From: an uncultured Thiohalocapsa sp.
Lineage (GTDB): Bacteria; Pseudomonadota; Gammaproteobacteria; Chromatiales; Chromatiaceae
Length of the DNA: 64,000 nt
Assembly: GCF_913062725.1 (NCBI RefSeq)
Contig: NZ_CAJXWY010000017.1
Span: forward strand, 1-64,000
Reading direction: 5' to 3'
Positions 55,863 to 64,000 of the stretch are shown in pieces. Position 1 is the first letter of the stretch. Every line of letters begins with the position of its first letter. The position numbers were made by a program, and so were the translations under genes. The notes beneath the pieces were generated by a model. The model ran no database searches and had not been told where the DNA came from. It saw nothing but the letters and a program-made list of their open reading frames with translations.

Positions 55863-56474
55863 TCAGCGGCAGCCATGGGCCACCAGGCTCGCCAGCCCGC
55901 CGGCTTGTGGCTCCGGCAGCCGGATACGCGTGCGGCAGGCGTGGGGCACTTCCAATAACAACAGGGATGCATCCGCAAGCCCCAGCACGTCACCGAGGAT
56001 CGCACGCACCACGCCGCCGTGGGTGACCACCAGCGCCCGGCATCCGGCCTGCGCCATCACCGCCCGCCAGCCCGCGCCGACGCGGGCGCGAAAATCGCCC
56101 AGCGGCTCTGCGCCCGGCGGCGTGAAGCTCGCGGGATCCGTCCAGAAGGCCGCGAGGTCCGCCGGCGGCAGTGCGTCCGCCGGCTGCCCCTCCCAGGCAC
56201 CAAAATCACGCTCCCGCAGCGCCGGCAGCGGCGTCACCGGCACGCCGAGACGCTCGCCGAGGGCGGCGGCGAAGGCCGCGCAGCGCTGCGCCGGCGAGCA
56301 GAACACGCCATCCCAATACCCGGCGGCCGCATCCGTCGCCGTGGCGGCCTCCAGTTGCGCCCAGCCGGCGGCCGTGAGCGGGTCGTCGCGGCTGCCCCGG
56401 AAGCAAGCGCCGCCGGCGGCCTCGCCATGGCGCAGCAGATCCACCCAACGCCCCAGCGCCTGCGGGCCACTCAC
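55863..56474 (-). CDS. cobC: Histidine phosphatase, probable alpha-ribazole phosphatase
   Basis: A 203-aa phosphoglycerate-mutase-like enzyme; [10 protein letters not shown] carries the phosphohistidine RHG motif, [10 protein letters not shown] is the CobC-type mid-motif and [15 protein letters not shown] the second catalytic His. It should dephosphorylate alpha-ribazole-phosphate between CobT and CobS. The GTG at 56474 is chosen because GTGA overlaps the cobT stop and GGAG lies 7 nt upstream. Specificity is inferred from gene context. Confidence 0.87.
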   Translation of the reverse strand: MSGPQALGRWVDLLRHGEAAGGACFRGSRDDPLTAAGWAQLEAATATDAAAGYWDGVFCSPAQRCAAFAAALGERLGVPVTPLPALRERDFGAWEGQPADALPPADLAAFWTDPASFTPPGAEPLGDFRARVGAGWRAVMAQAGCRALVVTHGGVVRAILGDVLGLADASLLLLEVPHACRTRIRLPEPQAGGLASLVAHGCR

Positions 56475-57559
56475 CGCTGGTCTCCGCCGCAGGTGGCGTC
56501 GACGGCCTCGACGCCGGCGGCCACGCCGGCCTCGGCGAAGGTCGCCATATCGTTGTGCAGTGCACAGGCGAGTCGCAGCAGCGGCACGGCGACGGCGGCG
56601 CCACTGCCCTCGCCGAGACGCATGCCGAGATCGAGCAGGGTCTCCCCTCCCAGCGCAGCCAGCATGGCCCCGTGGCCCTGCTCGGCCGAGCGGTGCGAGC
56701 GCAGCAGCCAAGCCTCGGCGCCGGCGCAGAGCCGCACGGCGGCCAGGGCGGCGGCGGTGCTGATGAAGCCGTCCACCAGCACCGGCAGACCGCGCTGGGC
56801 ACAGGCAACGTAGGCGCCCGCCAGGGCGGCGATCTCGAAGCCGCCCACCCTCGCCAACACCGCGGCGGGGTCGGTGAGCCCATCGGCATGCAGCGCCAGG
56901 GCCTGCTCGATGATGGCCGCCTTGCGCTGCAGACCGGCATCATCGAGCCCCGTGCCCGACCCAACCAGGTCCGCAGGCCTCGCCTCCAGCAGCGCACAGG
57001 CTACGGCCGTCGCCGCCGTGGTATTGCCGATGCCCATTTCACCGCCGATGAACAGCTCGGCGCCGCCCGCCTGCGCCCGCGCCACCGCCGCTGCCCCGGC
57101 GTCGAGGGCCCGGGTCAGCTCGGCGGCGGTCATCGCCGGCCCTTGGGTGAAGTCGGCGGTGCCGGCGGCGATGACCGCCTCGCGCACCAGCGCCGACGCC
57201 GGCACCGGCGCCACCGTCCCCAGGTTCACCAGCTCCAGCGACGCGCCGATCTCACGCGCCAGCACCGAGATGGCGGCGCCGCCGGCGGCCATGTTGGCCA
57301 CCATCTGTGCGGTGACGGCCTGCGGGAAGGCCGACACACCGGCGGCCGCGACGCCATGGTCGGCGGCGAACACCGTCATCCAGACCCGGTCCACACGCGG
57401 CTTTGGCCGACGCTGCAAGCCCGCCAGGCGCACCGCCAGGGTCTCGAGCCCGCCGAGGGCACCGGGCGGCTTGGTAAGCTGGCCCTGGCGGGCGGCGGCG
57501 AGGCCCGCGGCCCCGGCGTCGGGCGGCGCGGCCGCAGCCCGGAACCAGTCGTCAGTCAT
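56471..57559 (-). CDS. cobT: Nicotinate-nucleotide--dimethylbenzimidazole phosphoribosyltransferase
   Basis: A 362-aa enzyme making alpha-ribazole-phosphate. The N-terminus has [40 protein letters not shown] and [20 protein letters not shown] are diagnostic, and [20 protein letters not shown] is conserved. The catalytic Glu is expected in the C-terminal [17 protein letters not shown]. The ATG at 57559 overlaps the cobU stop (ATGA). Confidence 0.96.
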   Translation of the reverse strand: MTDDWFRAAAAPPDAGAAGLAAARQGQLTKPPGALGGLETLAVRLAGLQRRPKPRVDRVWMTVFAADHGVAAAGVSAFPQAVTAQMVANMAAGGAAISVLAREIGASLELVNLGTVAPVPASALVREAVIAAGTADFTQGPAMTAAELTRALDAGAAAVARAQAGGAELFIGGEMGIGNTTAATAVACALLEARPADLVGSGTGLDDAGLQRKAAIIEQALALHADGLTDPAAVLARVGGFEIAALAGAYVACAQRGLPVLVDGFISTAAALAAVRLCAGAEAWLLRSHRSAEQGHGAMLAALGGETLLDLGMRLGEGSGAAVAVPLLRLACALHNDMATFAEAGVAAGVEAVDATCGGDQR

Positions 57560-58092
57560 GGGGAATCTCCTGTCAATGGCGGTCCCTTCAGCGCCAGCGG
57601 CAGACCGGCGGCGGTGAAGTAGACGGCCTGGCAATGGGCGGCCAGCTGCTGATGCAGGCTGCCCGCGAGGTCGCAATAACGCCGCGCCAGCGCATGCATG
57701 GGGATGACGCCCAGATTGGTTTCGTTGCCGACGAAGATGACGCGCCCGGGCAGCGTCGGCAGCAGGGCGGGCAGCGCCGCCAGCGCCTGCTGCAGCCGCG
57801 TCTCGTCATCGGCCCAGAGCAGGTTGCTGAGCCAGAGCGTGAGGCATTCCACCAGCACGCAGCGCCCGGCGGCGGCCTCCCGCCGCAGCACGTCCACCAG
57901 CGCCAGCGGCTCTTCCACCAGCCGCCAGTGCGCCGGCCGGCGCTCGCGGTGGGCGGCGATGCGCGCGGCCATCTCGTCATCCGACGGCCGGGCCGTGGCG
58001 ATATAAGTGACGGCGTCGCCCGACTCACGGGCCAGGCGCTCGGCGAGCCGGCTCTTGCCGGAGCGCACGCCGCCTAGGATGAGGGTGTGCAT
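57556..58092 (-). CDS. cobU: Adenosylcobinamide kinase / guanylyltransferase
   Basis: A 178-aa bifunctional enzyme phosphorylating adenosylcobinamide and adding GMP. P-loop [18 protein letters not shown] starts at the N-terminus; [18 protein letters not shown] contains the His that carries [17 protein letters not shown] is the Walker B-like strand and [16 protein letters not shown] the family signature. ATGA overlap with cobT and GTGA between cobT and cobC indicate coupled translation of the three genes. Confidence 0.95.
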   Translation of the reverse strand: MHTLILGGVRSGKSRLAERLARESGDAVTYIATARPSDDEMAARIAAHRERRPAHWRLVEEPLALVDVLRREAAAGRCVLVECLTLWLSNLLWADDETRLQQALAALPALLPTLPGRVIFVGNETNLGVIPMHALARRYCDLAGSLHQQLAAHCQAVYFTAAGLPLALKGPPLTGDSP

Positions 58093-58134
58093 GGTCGTGG
58101 GGTGTCGAGTTGTGAGGATAGAGCATCGGGTTGC

Positions 58135-58204
58135 GGGGTGCGGGTGCGGGTGCGGGTGCGCGGGTGCGCTGGGCCTCGGTCCTGGCACCGCGCACCCCCG
58201 CACC
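58135..58204 (-). other. GGGTGC-type repeat and stem-loop between btuB and cobU
   Basis: On the plus strand CGGGTG occurs three times in tandem at 58141-58158, flanked by further GGGTG units. Bases 58155-58169 pair with 58190-58204 at 14 of 15 positions around a 20-nt loop. In the transcript this hairpin begins right at the btuB stop codon. It may be a 3'-end stabiliser or partial terminator that lowers expression of the cob genes relative to btuB. No U-run follows. Confidence 0.5.
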
Positions 58205-60142
58205 TTACTCAGGCGTGTATCTCAGCGTCACATAGAGCCCGCGTCCCGGCTGATTGTAGAAGGCCACGGTCTCGTAGTCCTCATCGAAGACATTCTCGAG
58301 CCGCGCCTGGATCTGCAGCGCGTCGCTGAAGGCGTAGGACGCCCGCAGATCCAACAGACTGTAGCCGTCCAGGCGCACCGTGTTGGCCGGGTCGTCGAAG
58401 CGCCGTCCGGCGGCGAAGAACGTGGCGCCGATGCCGATCTTGTCGAAGCGCCGGTCCAGGTCCAGCCGGAAGGTCTGCTCCGGCCGGCCCGCCAGCAGGT
58501 TGCCATTGTCCGGACCGTCGGCTTCATTGCGCGGGTCCAGCAGGGTGAGGTTGGCGACGATGTCCGTGCCCAAGAGCCGCCCCAGGGCCACCGCCTCCAG
58601 GCCGCGGATACGCGCCCGATCGATATTCTCGGCGGCGAAGGTGGGTGGCACCAGGGTGATCAGGTCATCGATGTGCGTCTCGAACAGATCCAGGTTCCAG
58701 TCCACCGGACCGGTGCGCCCCGCCAGGCCGAGCTCGACACTGCGGGATTCCTCGGGCCGCAGGTCCGGGTTGCCGCCGGCGAAGAACGGACTGCCCGGGA
58801 AGTAGAGGTCGTTGAAGGTGGGCGCGGTGAAGGCGGTGCCGAAGCCGGCGGTGACGCGCAGATCGGAGGTCAGCGCGTAGCCCAGCGCCACATCGCCGGT
58901 GGTGTAACTGCCGAACTGTTCATTGTCATCGTAGCGCAGGCTCGCCTTGAGCGTGGCCGGTCCGAGCCAGCCCTGATACTGACCGAAAACGCCGGTATTC
59001 TTGCGGCTGTCCACCGCATAGTCGACCGTCGCCGAGACCGTGTCCCGCTGATGATCGGCGCCCAGCGTGAGCAGGTGCTGCGAGCCGATGGCAAAGTCGT
59101 TCTGCAGGCTCAGGGTGTCGCGCCGGGTATCGAAGCGGCTCACGAAAGTGTCGTCCTTGAAGTTGCGCTCCTCATCCCAGCTGCGCCCGGCGGTGAGGGT
59201 GATGTCCCAGAAGTCCAGCGGGCGCAGCCGTACCCGCCCGCCGGCGACTTGCTGTCGCGTCCGCGCCCGGTTCTGGAAGGCGCCGTCGAAATCGATGTCG
59301 CTCTCACTGCGCAGAAAATTGACATCGACGCTCAGCTGCCGCGAAAAGTCGTAGCCCGCGCTGGCGCTGACGCCCGTGTTGCTATAGCCGTCGGCGTCCG
59401 GCTCGTCGGTGCCGCAGCCATCGAAAAACGGCGCACCGCGACCCGTACAGGCATTGAAACCGGCGGTCTGATCGAAATTGCCCGACAAGTTGAAGCGCCC
59501 GCGCTCGCCACCGCCGCGGATGCCGCCGGCGATGCCGGCGCTCTGGTAGCGCCCGGCGGTGAGGCTGCCGAAGGCTTGCAGCGGCCCGCCGCCGCGCCGC
59601 GTGAACAGCTGTACGACGCCGCCCGCCGCCTCGGAGCCATACAGGCTGGAGCGCGGGCCGCGCACCACTTCGATGCGCTCGAGCTGATCCACGGGGAGGT
59701 TCTGGAACTGGGTCCGGCCCGTGGTGGCGGAGCCCACCTTGATACCGTCCACCAGGAACAGGACTTGATTCGTGTTGGCACCACGGATGTTCATGGTGGT
59801 CACACGCCCGGGCCCGCCGGAATTGGAGAGCGTCACGCCGGGCAGTCCGCGCAATACATCGATGGTGCTGCGCGCCTGGCTGCGCGCGATATCCTTTTGC
59901 GTCACCACGGTGACCGGCGCCAGGGTGTCATCGGCGCTGAGCGCGGTGCGGGTGGCGGTGACCACCACCGGGTCCACCTCGCCCACGTCCTCGACGAAGC
60001 CGGCATCCGCCGCCTCAGTGTTGATGCCCGCACCGGTCGCCGCATTGGCCGGGCTAAGATTCGTGCACGAGAGCAGCGATGCTGCCACGAGCAGGCCGCC
60101 ACCCCGGCGACGCGGCGGGCACGTTGGTTGGGTTCGTGTCAT
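58205..60142 (-). CDS. btuB: TonB-dependent vitamin B12 receptor BtuB
   Basis: A 645-aa outer-membrane receptor. After a signal-like leader, VDPVVVTATRTALSADDTLA resembles a TonB box and plug start. The plug includes DIARSQARSTIDVLRGLPGV, IRGANTNQVLFLVDGIKVGS and IEVVRGPRSSLYGSEAAGGV. The barrel has many alternating strands and ends RLENVFDEDYETVAFYNQPG with a final aromatic-containing LRYTPE strand. The ATG at 60142 has GAGAGG 6 nt upstream. Substrate call is supported by the cobalamin riboswitch and downstream cob genes. The usual terminal Phe is absent (ends Glu). Confidence 0.92.
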   Translation of the reverse strand: MTRTQPTCPPRRRGGGLLVAASLLSCTNLSPANAATGAGINTEAADAGFVEDVGEVDPVVVTATRTALSADDTLAPVTVVTQKDIARSQARSTIDVLRGLPGVTLSNSGGPGRVTTMNIRGANTNQVLFLVDGIKVGSATTGRTQFQNLPVDQLERIEVVRGPRSSLYGSEAAGGVVQLFTRRGGGPLQAFGSLTAGRYQSAGIAGGIRGGGERGRFNLSGNFDQTAGFNACTGRGAPFFDGCGTDEPDADGYSNTGVSASAGYDFSRQLSVDVNFLRSESDIDFDGAFQNRARTRQQVAGGRVRLRPLDFWDITLTAGRSWDEERNFKDDTFVSRFDTRRDTLSLQNDFAIGSQHLLTLGADHQRDTVSATVDYAVDSRKNTGVFGQYQGWLGPATLKASLRYDDNEQFGSYTTGDVALGYALTSDLRVTAGFGTAFTAPTFNDLYFPGSPFFAGGNPDLRPEESRSVELGLAGRTGPVDWNLDLFETHIDDLITLVPPTFAAENIDRARIRGLEAVALGRLLGTDIVANLTLLDPRNEADGPDNGNLLAGRPEQTFRLDLDRRFDKIGIGATFFAAGRRFDDPANTVRLDGYSLLDLRASYAFSDALQIQARLENVFDEDYETVAFYNQPGRGLYVTLRYTPE

Positions 60143-60147
60143 GTAGG

Positions 60148-60205
60148 GCCTCTCGACTCCCCGCTCACCCGCTGGGGATTTCGGTGAATTCAAGCGCCGA
60201 GAGGC
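60148..60205 (-). promoter_or_regulatory. Hairpin pairing with the btuB ribosome binding site
   Basis: In the transcript GCCTCTCG (60205-60198) is perfectly complementary to CGAGAGGC (60155-60148), which contains the GAGAGG Shine-Dalgarno sequence of btuB. The pairing would block ribosome access and is a good candidate for the riboswitch OFF state. Confidence 0.6.
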
Positions 60206-60340
60206 GGCGGGCGGCGTGGACGATGGACGAGGCAGGACGCACAGCGGCGTCGGCCCACGGCTTGTGGGTCGAGCGGATGGCTGCGGCGGACACACGAGCG
60301 ACACCGGCACACCGACCCCGCCCTCCGCGACGCCGCGAGC

Positions 60341-60540
60341 ATCCAAGGGGCCGGTATCCGGGCTCACGAGCACGAAGCGCCGGCAGCCGCCCGGGGAGAA
60401 CCGAGCGCGCTGGCCGGATGCGTTCGCGACCGCGACACCTTCCCGCAGCCCGAGGGCCACAGTGGCATGTCGTCGCGGCTTGACTCGCCTACCGTTGCGG
60501 GGGCAGCGCCGGCATCACGCGTGTCGGGGCGCTGTGGATC
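60341..60540 (-). ncRNA. Cobalamin (AdoCbl) riboswitch
   Basis: In transcript order the conserved blocks are GCTGCCCCCGCAACGGTA (around 60507-60490), GAGTCAA, GCCACTG (60466-60460), CGGGAAGG (near 60446-60439) and the B12 box AGCCCGGATACCGGCC (about 60364-60349). Their order and spacing match the cobalamin riboswitch class. ATCCA near 60539-60535 can pair with TGGAT at 60345-60341 as a P1 helix, which sets the approximate ends. It precedes btuB by about 200 nt and likely lowers btuB-cob expression when cobalamin is plentiful. Confidence 0.92.
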
Positions 60541-60924
60541 GTGCTCTGCCGGGTCTTATCCCGTTGGAGCAGGGCCCGCTGGAGCGGGTCCAATTGGATC
60601 GCATCCAACTCGATCACATCTTCTTCAGCGCCACCGGCCGCGTTGGACCGGCTTCCCGTTTAACCCCGCCACCGCGCAGCTTGCGGCTGCCAACGGCCGG
60701 GGCACCCATCGGAAAGCATGGACATTGTGATGCGCTGATCCCCGTGGCCGCAACCGCCGCGCATGACGGGGATCAAGCCGCGGCGGTATCCGGGCGACGT
60801 CGGCACCGTAGAGATTCGGACCCGAAGCGCGCGCGCAAGCCCCGAGCGTGAACGAGGCTCGGATGCGGCAATAGCGTACAATCCGTACAGATAACGCTGG
60901 ACAGCAAGCACAGAGCCGTTCCCC

Positions 60925-63864
60925 ATGCCAGACACCAGCAGCGGCATCGATCTGCCGCCCATCGAGGATATCGCCGCCGAAGCCAGATTCTACGTCGTCG
61001 CCGTGGGCGCCTCCGCCGGCGGCCTCGACGCGCTGGAGCGCTTCTTTCACGGCCTGCCGGCCCAGTCCGGGGCCGCCTATGTGGTGATCCAGCATCTGTC
61101 GCCGGACCACAAGAGCATGATGGGCAATCTACTCGGCCGCCACACCGGGATGCCGGTGGTCACCGTCGAGGACGGCATGGACATCAAGCCGGACCGGGTA
61201 CACCTGATCCCGCCGGCGAGCGTCATGAGCGTCGCCCATAACCAGTTGCGCCTGAGCCCGAAGAATCCACGCGGCCTGACCCTGCCCATCGATCTCTTCT
61301 TCACCGCCCTGGCGCGGGAGTTTGGTAAGCACGCCATCGGCGTGGTGCTATCCGGCACCGGCTCCGACGGCACCCGTGGTGCCGTCGCCATCAACGACGC
61401 CGGCGGCCTGCTGCTGGCGCAGGAGCCGGAATCCGCCAAGTTCGACGGCATGCCGCGCAGCGTCATCGCCACCGGCCTCGTGGATGGCACCCTGCCGCCC
61501 GAAGAGCTGGGCCCGCGTGTCATGGACCACATCAGCCAGGCGCCGCGTCCGCGCATCCGCCCCTCGGAGGAAGGCATCACCGCCGACCGCCAGAGCGCGC
61601 TGGAAGAGACGATGCACCTGCTGCAGCACCAGGGCGGCATCGACTTCCGCGAGTACAAGCCGGCGACGGTGATGCGTCGCATCGAGCGCCGCATGCAGGT
61701 GCGCCATGTGCCGGACCTGGAGAACTACGCCCGGCTCCTGGACGGCGACCGCACCGAGCTCAACGCCCTGCGCCGGGAACTGCTGATCCCGGTCACCAGC
61801 TTCTTCCGCGATCCCGTCGCCTTCGAAGTGCTGGCCCAGACCGCCATCGACACCATCGTCAAAGAGCGTAGCGAGAATCAGCCCATCCGCGTCTGGGTGC
61901 CCGGCGCCTCCACCGGCGAGGAGGCCTATTCCATCGCCATCCTCTTCGCCGAGGCCTGTGCCCGCACCCGCCGCTGGCCGCCCGTCAAGCTGTTCGCCAC
62001 CGACGTGGAACAGCACAACGTCGACTTCGGCAGCGCCGGCGTCTTCTCCGAGGCCATCACCACCGAGGTCTCACCCGAGCGCCTGGAGCAGTGGTTCTAC
62101 AAGCGCGGCAACCATTTCGTCATCAAAAACGAGATCCGCCAGAACATCGTCTTCGCGCGGCACAATCTGCTGCAGGACCCGCCGTTCACGCGCATGGATC
62201 TGGTGTCCTGCCGCAACCTGCTCATCTACTTTCGCGCCGAGGCCCAGGACCGGGCGTTGCGACGCCTGCAATACGCCCTCGCCCCCGGCGGCTTCCTGTT
62301 CCTCGGCTCCAGCGAGACCCTGGCGCAGCTGCAGACGGATTTCACCGCCGTCAACTCCAAGGCCAAGGTCTTCCGCATCCTGCGCCATCTGGCGCTGCCG
62401 CTGGACACGGGAGCGTCGCAGTTGCAGCGACTCACGGGCGGCGCCGGCGCGCATCCGCGGCGCCACGCGCACAGGGACCGTCAGCTCACCGACGCCGCCG
62501 TCATCGAGGCCGGCGAATCCGTCCTGCTACGCTCCTATGCACCCACCAGTCTGCTGCTCAACGCCAACCAGGAGCTGATGCACGTCTTCGGCGACGTCAC
62601 GCATTACCTGCGCATCGGCGAGGGTGCCGTCACGCTGGATCTCGCCAAGCTGCTGCCACCCACACTGGCACCGGTGGCACAGGCCTTACTGCACAAAACC
62701 GCCCGCGGGCACGAGCCACTGCGCTCGGATCTGCTCACCATGCAGCTGCCGGACGGCGCCTGTGAGCGGCTGCGCCTGGTGGCGCGCAGCGTCTCCCTCG
62801 AGCAAGGCGAGCCGCACCTGCTGCTCTCCTTCGAGCCGGACATCGCACCCATCGACGACGGCACCGCCAGAATCGGCGCCATCGAGACCATGAACCTGGA
62901 CCAGGAGCACGCCGAGCGGGTGCAAACCCTGGAGCGGGAGCTGGCCGCCACCCGCGAGAGCCTGCAGGCCACCATCGAAGAGTTGGAGACCGCCAACGAA
63001 GAGCTGCAGGCCACCAACGAAGAGCTCATGGCCTCCAACGAGGAGCTGCAGTCCTCCAACGAGGAACTGCAATCGGTCAACGAGGAGCTTTATACGGTCA
63101 ACGCTGAGAACCAGGAGAAGATCGAGATCCTGAACCGCCTGAACGCGGACCTCGACAACATGGCCAAGGCCGCTGCGATTGCGACGATTTTCGTCGACGA
63201 GCAACTGCTGTTGACACGCTTCACACCCGAGGCGACCAGCCTGTTCAAGATCCGCAGCGGCGATCTCGGGCGCTCCATCGAAGACTTTACCAACCTGTTG
63301 GACTACCCGGAATTCGTCGCCGAGCTCAAGCGCACCATCGCCGAGGGCGAGATGACCCAGCGCGAAATCCGCGCCGCCAACGGTCGGCTCTACCTGCTGC
63401 GGGTGCTCCCTTACTCCGTGCGCGAGCACGAGGCCCGCGGTGCGGTGGCCACCTTCGTCGACGTCACCGTCCTGCGCAATGCCGAGCGGCTGCAGGCGGT
63501 GCTGGACTCCCTGCCCGAGCACGTGGCGCTGCTCGATGACGATGGCGAGGTGAAAATGATCAATCACGCCTGGCGTGAATTCGCATCGAGCCATCATGCC
63601 GAGGGCGGTCTCGGTGGTCGCTACCCCGATGCCTGGGCCGGCGACCGCGGCTTCGGTGCGGACCTCGAGCGTCAGCTGCGCGATGGGCTCGACAAGCTCA
63701 TCCGCGGCGCCAGCGATGAGCTCTCCATGATCTATCCCTACCATGGCGACGATGGCGAGCGCTGGTTTGCGATGCATGCCGCACCCATCGTGCACGGCGG
63801 CGGCGGCATCGTCGTCAGTCACGTGGACATTACCCGCTGGTATCGCGGCCCACCGCGCGCCTAA
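60925..63864 (+). CDS. CheB-CheR-PAS fusion chemotaxis/signalling protein
   Basis: A 979-aa fusion. The CheB methylesterase domain (about 20-205) has [15 protein letters not shown] (S30), [11 protein letters not shown] (H57) and [12 protein letters not shown] (Asp), the catalytic triad. The CheR methyltransferase domain (about 228-490) has [19 protein letters not shown] and [14 protein letters not shown] long coiled coil (about 660-745) has [16 protein letters not shown]-type repeats, then two PAS-like domains with weak C-terminal motif ([11 protein letters not shown]). There is no receiver domain on the CheB part and no kinase. No chemoreceptor genes are nearby, so the target is unknown. Such fusions may regulate other signalling. 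Confidence 0.9.
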   Translation: MPDTSSGIDLPPIEDIAAEARFYVVAVGASAGGLDALERFFHGLPAQSGAAYVVIQHLSPDHKSMMGNLLGRHTGMPVVTVEDGMDIKPDRVHLIPPASVMSVAHNQLRLSPKNPRGLTLPIDLFFTALAREFGKHAIGVVLSGTGSDGTRGAVAINDAGGLLLAQEPESAKFDGMPRSVIATGLVDGTLPPEELGPRVMDHISQAPRPRIRPSEEGITADRQSALEETMHLLQHQGGIDFREYKPATVMRRIERRMQVRHVPDLENYARLLDGDRTELNALRRELLIPVTSFFRDPVAFEVLAQTAIDTIVKERSENQPIRVWVPGASTGEEAYSIAILFAEACARTRRWPPVKLFATDVEQHNVDFGSAGVFSEAITTEVSPERLEQWFYKRGNHFVIKNEIRQNIVFARHNLLQDPPFTRMDLVSCRNLLIYFRAEAQDRALRRLQYALAPGGFLFLGSSETLAQLQTDFTAVNSKAKVFRILRHLALPLDTGASQLQRLTGGAGAHPRRHAHRDRQLTDAAVIEAGESVLLRSYAPTSLLLNANQELMHVFGDVTHYLRIGEGAVTLDLAKLLPPTLAPVAQALLHKTARGHEPLRSDLLTMQLPDGACERLRLVARSVSLEQGEPHLLLSFEPDIAPIDDGTARIGAIETMNLDQEHAERVQTLERELAATRESLQATIEELETANEELQATNEELMASNEELQSSNEELQSVNEELYTVNAENQEKIEILNRLNADLDNMAKAAAIATIFVDEQLLLTRFTPEATSLFKIRSGDLGRSIEDFTNLLDYPEFVAELKRTIAEGEMTQREIRAANGRLYLLRVLPYSVREHEARGAVATFVDVTVLRNAERLQAVLDSLPEHVALLDDDGEVKMINHAWREFASSHHAEGGLGGRYPDAWAGDRGFGADLERQLRDGLDKLIRGASDELSMIYPYHGDDGERWFAMHAAPIVHGGGGIVVSHVDITRWYRGPPRA

Positions 63865-63998
63865 GCAATGCCACCCTGCGCAATGATGACCTGCAGCGCC
63901 CGAATGAAGCCGATCAGGTATTCGAACAGCATGCGCCAGAAGATTTCCATCATGAGGAACATGGCGCCGAACAGCGCGCCGATGAGCCAACGCTCGCG
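63861..63998 (-). CDS. 3' end of a membrane protein gene (partial)
   Basis: The last 45 codons of a minus-strand gene: RERWLIGALFGAMFLMMEIF, then WRMLFEYLIGFIRALQVIIA, ending QGGIA. It contains a clear hydrophobic helix and a second amphipathic one. The TAG stop (63863-63861) and the TAA of the plus-strand gene (63862-63864) share bases, so the two genes converge with overlapping stops. The gene continues beyond the window edge. Family not recognised. Confidence 0.6.
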   Translation of the reverse strand, partial: RERWLIGALFGAMFLMMEIFWRMLFEYLIGFIRALQVIIAQGGIA

Positions 63999-64000
63999 TG

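Larger units (their letters stand above)
60143..60924. other. Divergent intergenic region between btuB and the chemotaxis fusion gene
   Basis: The 782-bp gap contains the btuB leader with hairpin and riboswitch (60143-60540). The remainder up to 60924 has two short palindromes, CCCGCT-GG-AGCGGG at 60575-60588 and TTGGAT-CGC-ATCCAA at 60594-60608, just upstream of the riboswitch, where a promoter would be expected. I see no gene in it. Confidence 0.55.

Noticed and set aside
58135-58168. Tandem GGGTGC units as a CRISPR-like array
   Set aside because: Units are 6 bp without spacers; this is a simple repeat and hairpin arm.
58007-60187. 726-codon open frame on the plus strand
   Set aside because: It is antisense to btuB and cobU with no domain character, whereas btuB shows a full TonB receptor pattern.
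62686-63990. 434-codon open frame on the minus strand reaching the window end
   Set aside because: Antisense to the CheB-CheR fusion; its Leu/Gln/Gly repeats mirror the coiled coil. The real minus-strand gene at the edge uses a different frame and ends at 63861.

Overview
The window looks like a chromosome segment of a GC-rich gammaproteobacterium, probably a free-living relative of the Chromatiales/Ectothiorhodospiraceae; the genus cannot be fixed from the sequence. Pointers are rpe-gph-trpE with 4-bp overlaps, carA-carB-greA, RpoH with its family box, EF-P beside EpmA, LapB, CnoX, a five-gene urea transporter and a three-domain NifU followed by NifS. The nifU upstream region carries a sigma-54 promoter with a NifA-type site, so the organism is probably a diazotroph. 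The urea operon has its own sigma-54 promoter and an NtrC-like site.

Layout. 0.1-2.2 kb: a GmrSD/SspE-like DUF262-DUF1524 protein and a possible recombinase remnant, with codon use unlike the rest. 2.2-5.9 kb: an OmpR/EnvZ-type two-component pair divergent from two glycine-rich exported proteins and a DUF2202 ferritin-like protein. 6-9 kb: a truncated solute-binding gene, a 23-bp direct repeat, a Tat-exported flavoprotein and a Nudix hydrolase. 9.2-14.2 kb: glgX-gnd-zwf, linking glycogen breakdown to the oxidative pentose phosphate route. 14.4-20.8 kb: a small unknown protein, a SulP transporter with an unusual coiled-coil insertion, a cytochrome b561/nuclease pair and a methyltransferase/TrmO pair. 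20.9-25.5 kb: rpe-gph-trpE, a long gap, and rpoH. 25.7-31.2 kb: an unknown cysteine-rich exported protein, a di-heme peroxidase, and nifU-nifS. 31.2-38 kb (minus strand): urtA-urtB-urtC-(small ORF)-urtD-urtE. 38.1-47.6 kb (minus strand): epmA, efp, a DUF900 hydrolase, a DUF2845 protein, greA, carB, carA and trxC. 47.7-53.8 kb: cnoX, an exported protein, galU, pyrF, lapB, an SDR and an exported protein. 53.9-60.5 kb (minus strand): a cobalamin uptake and nucleotide-loop cluster headed by a cobalamin riboswitch. 60.9-64 kb: a CheB-CheR-PAS fusion and the 3' end of a membrane protein gene.

Most of the window is housekeeping or nutrient acquisition. The items most worth a second look are: (i) a 53-codon ORF directly upstream of urtD that duplicates UrtD's own N-terminal extension; (ii) the two nitrogen-control promoters; (iii) the riboswitch with a hairpin that pairs with the btuB ribosome binding site; (iv) the SulP insertion; (v) the two-component/glycine-rich/DUF2202 module with a GATAC direct repeat in the divergent promoter. 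No tRNA, rRNA or CRISPR array was seen.
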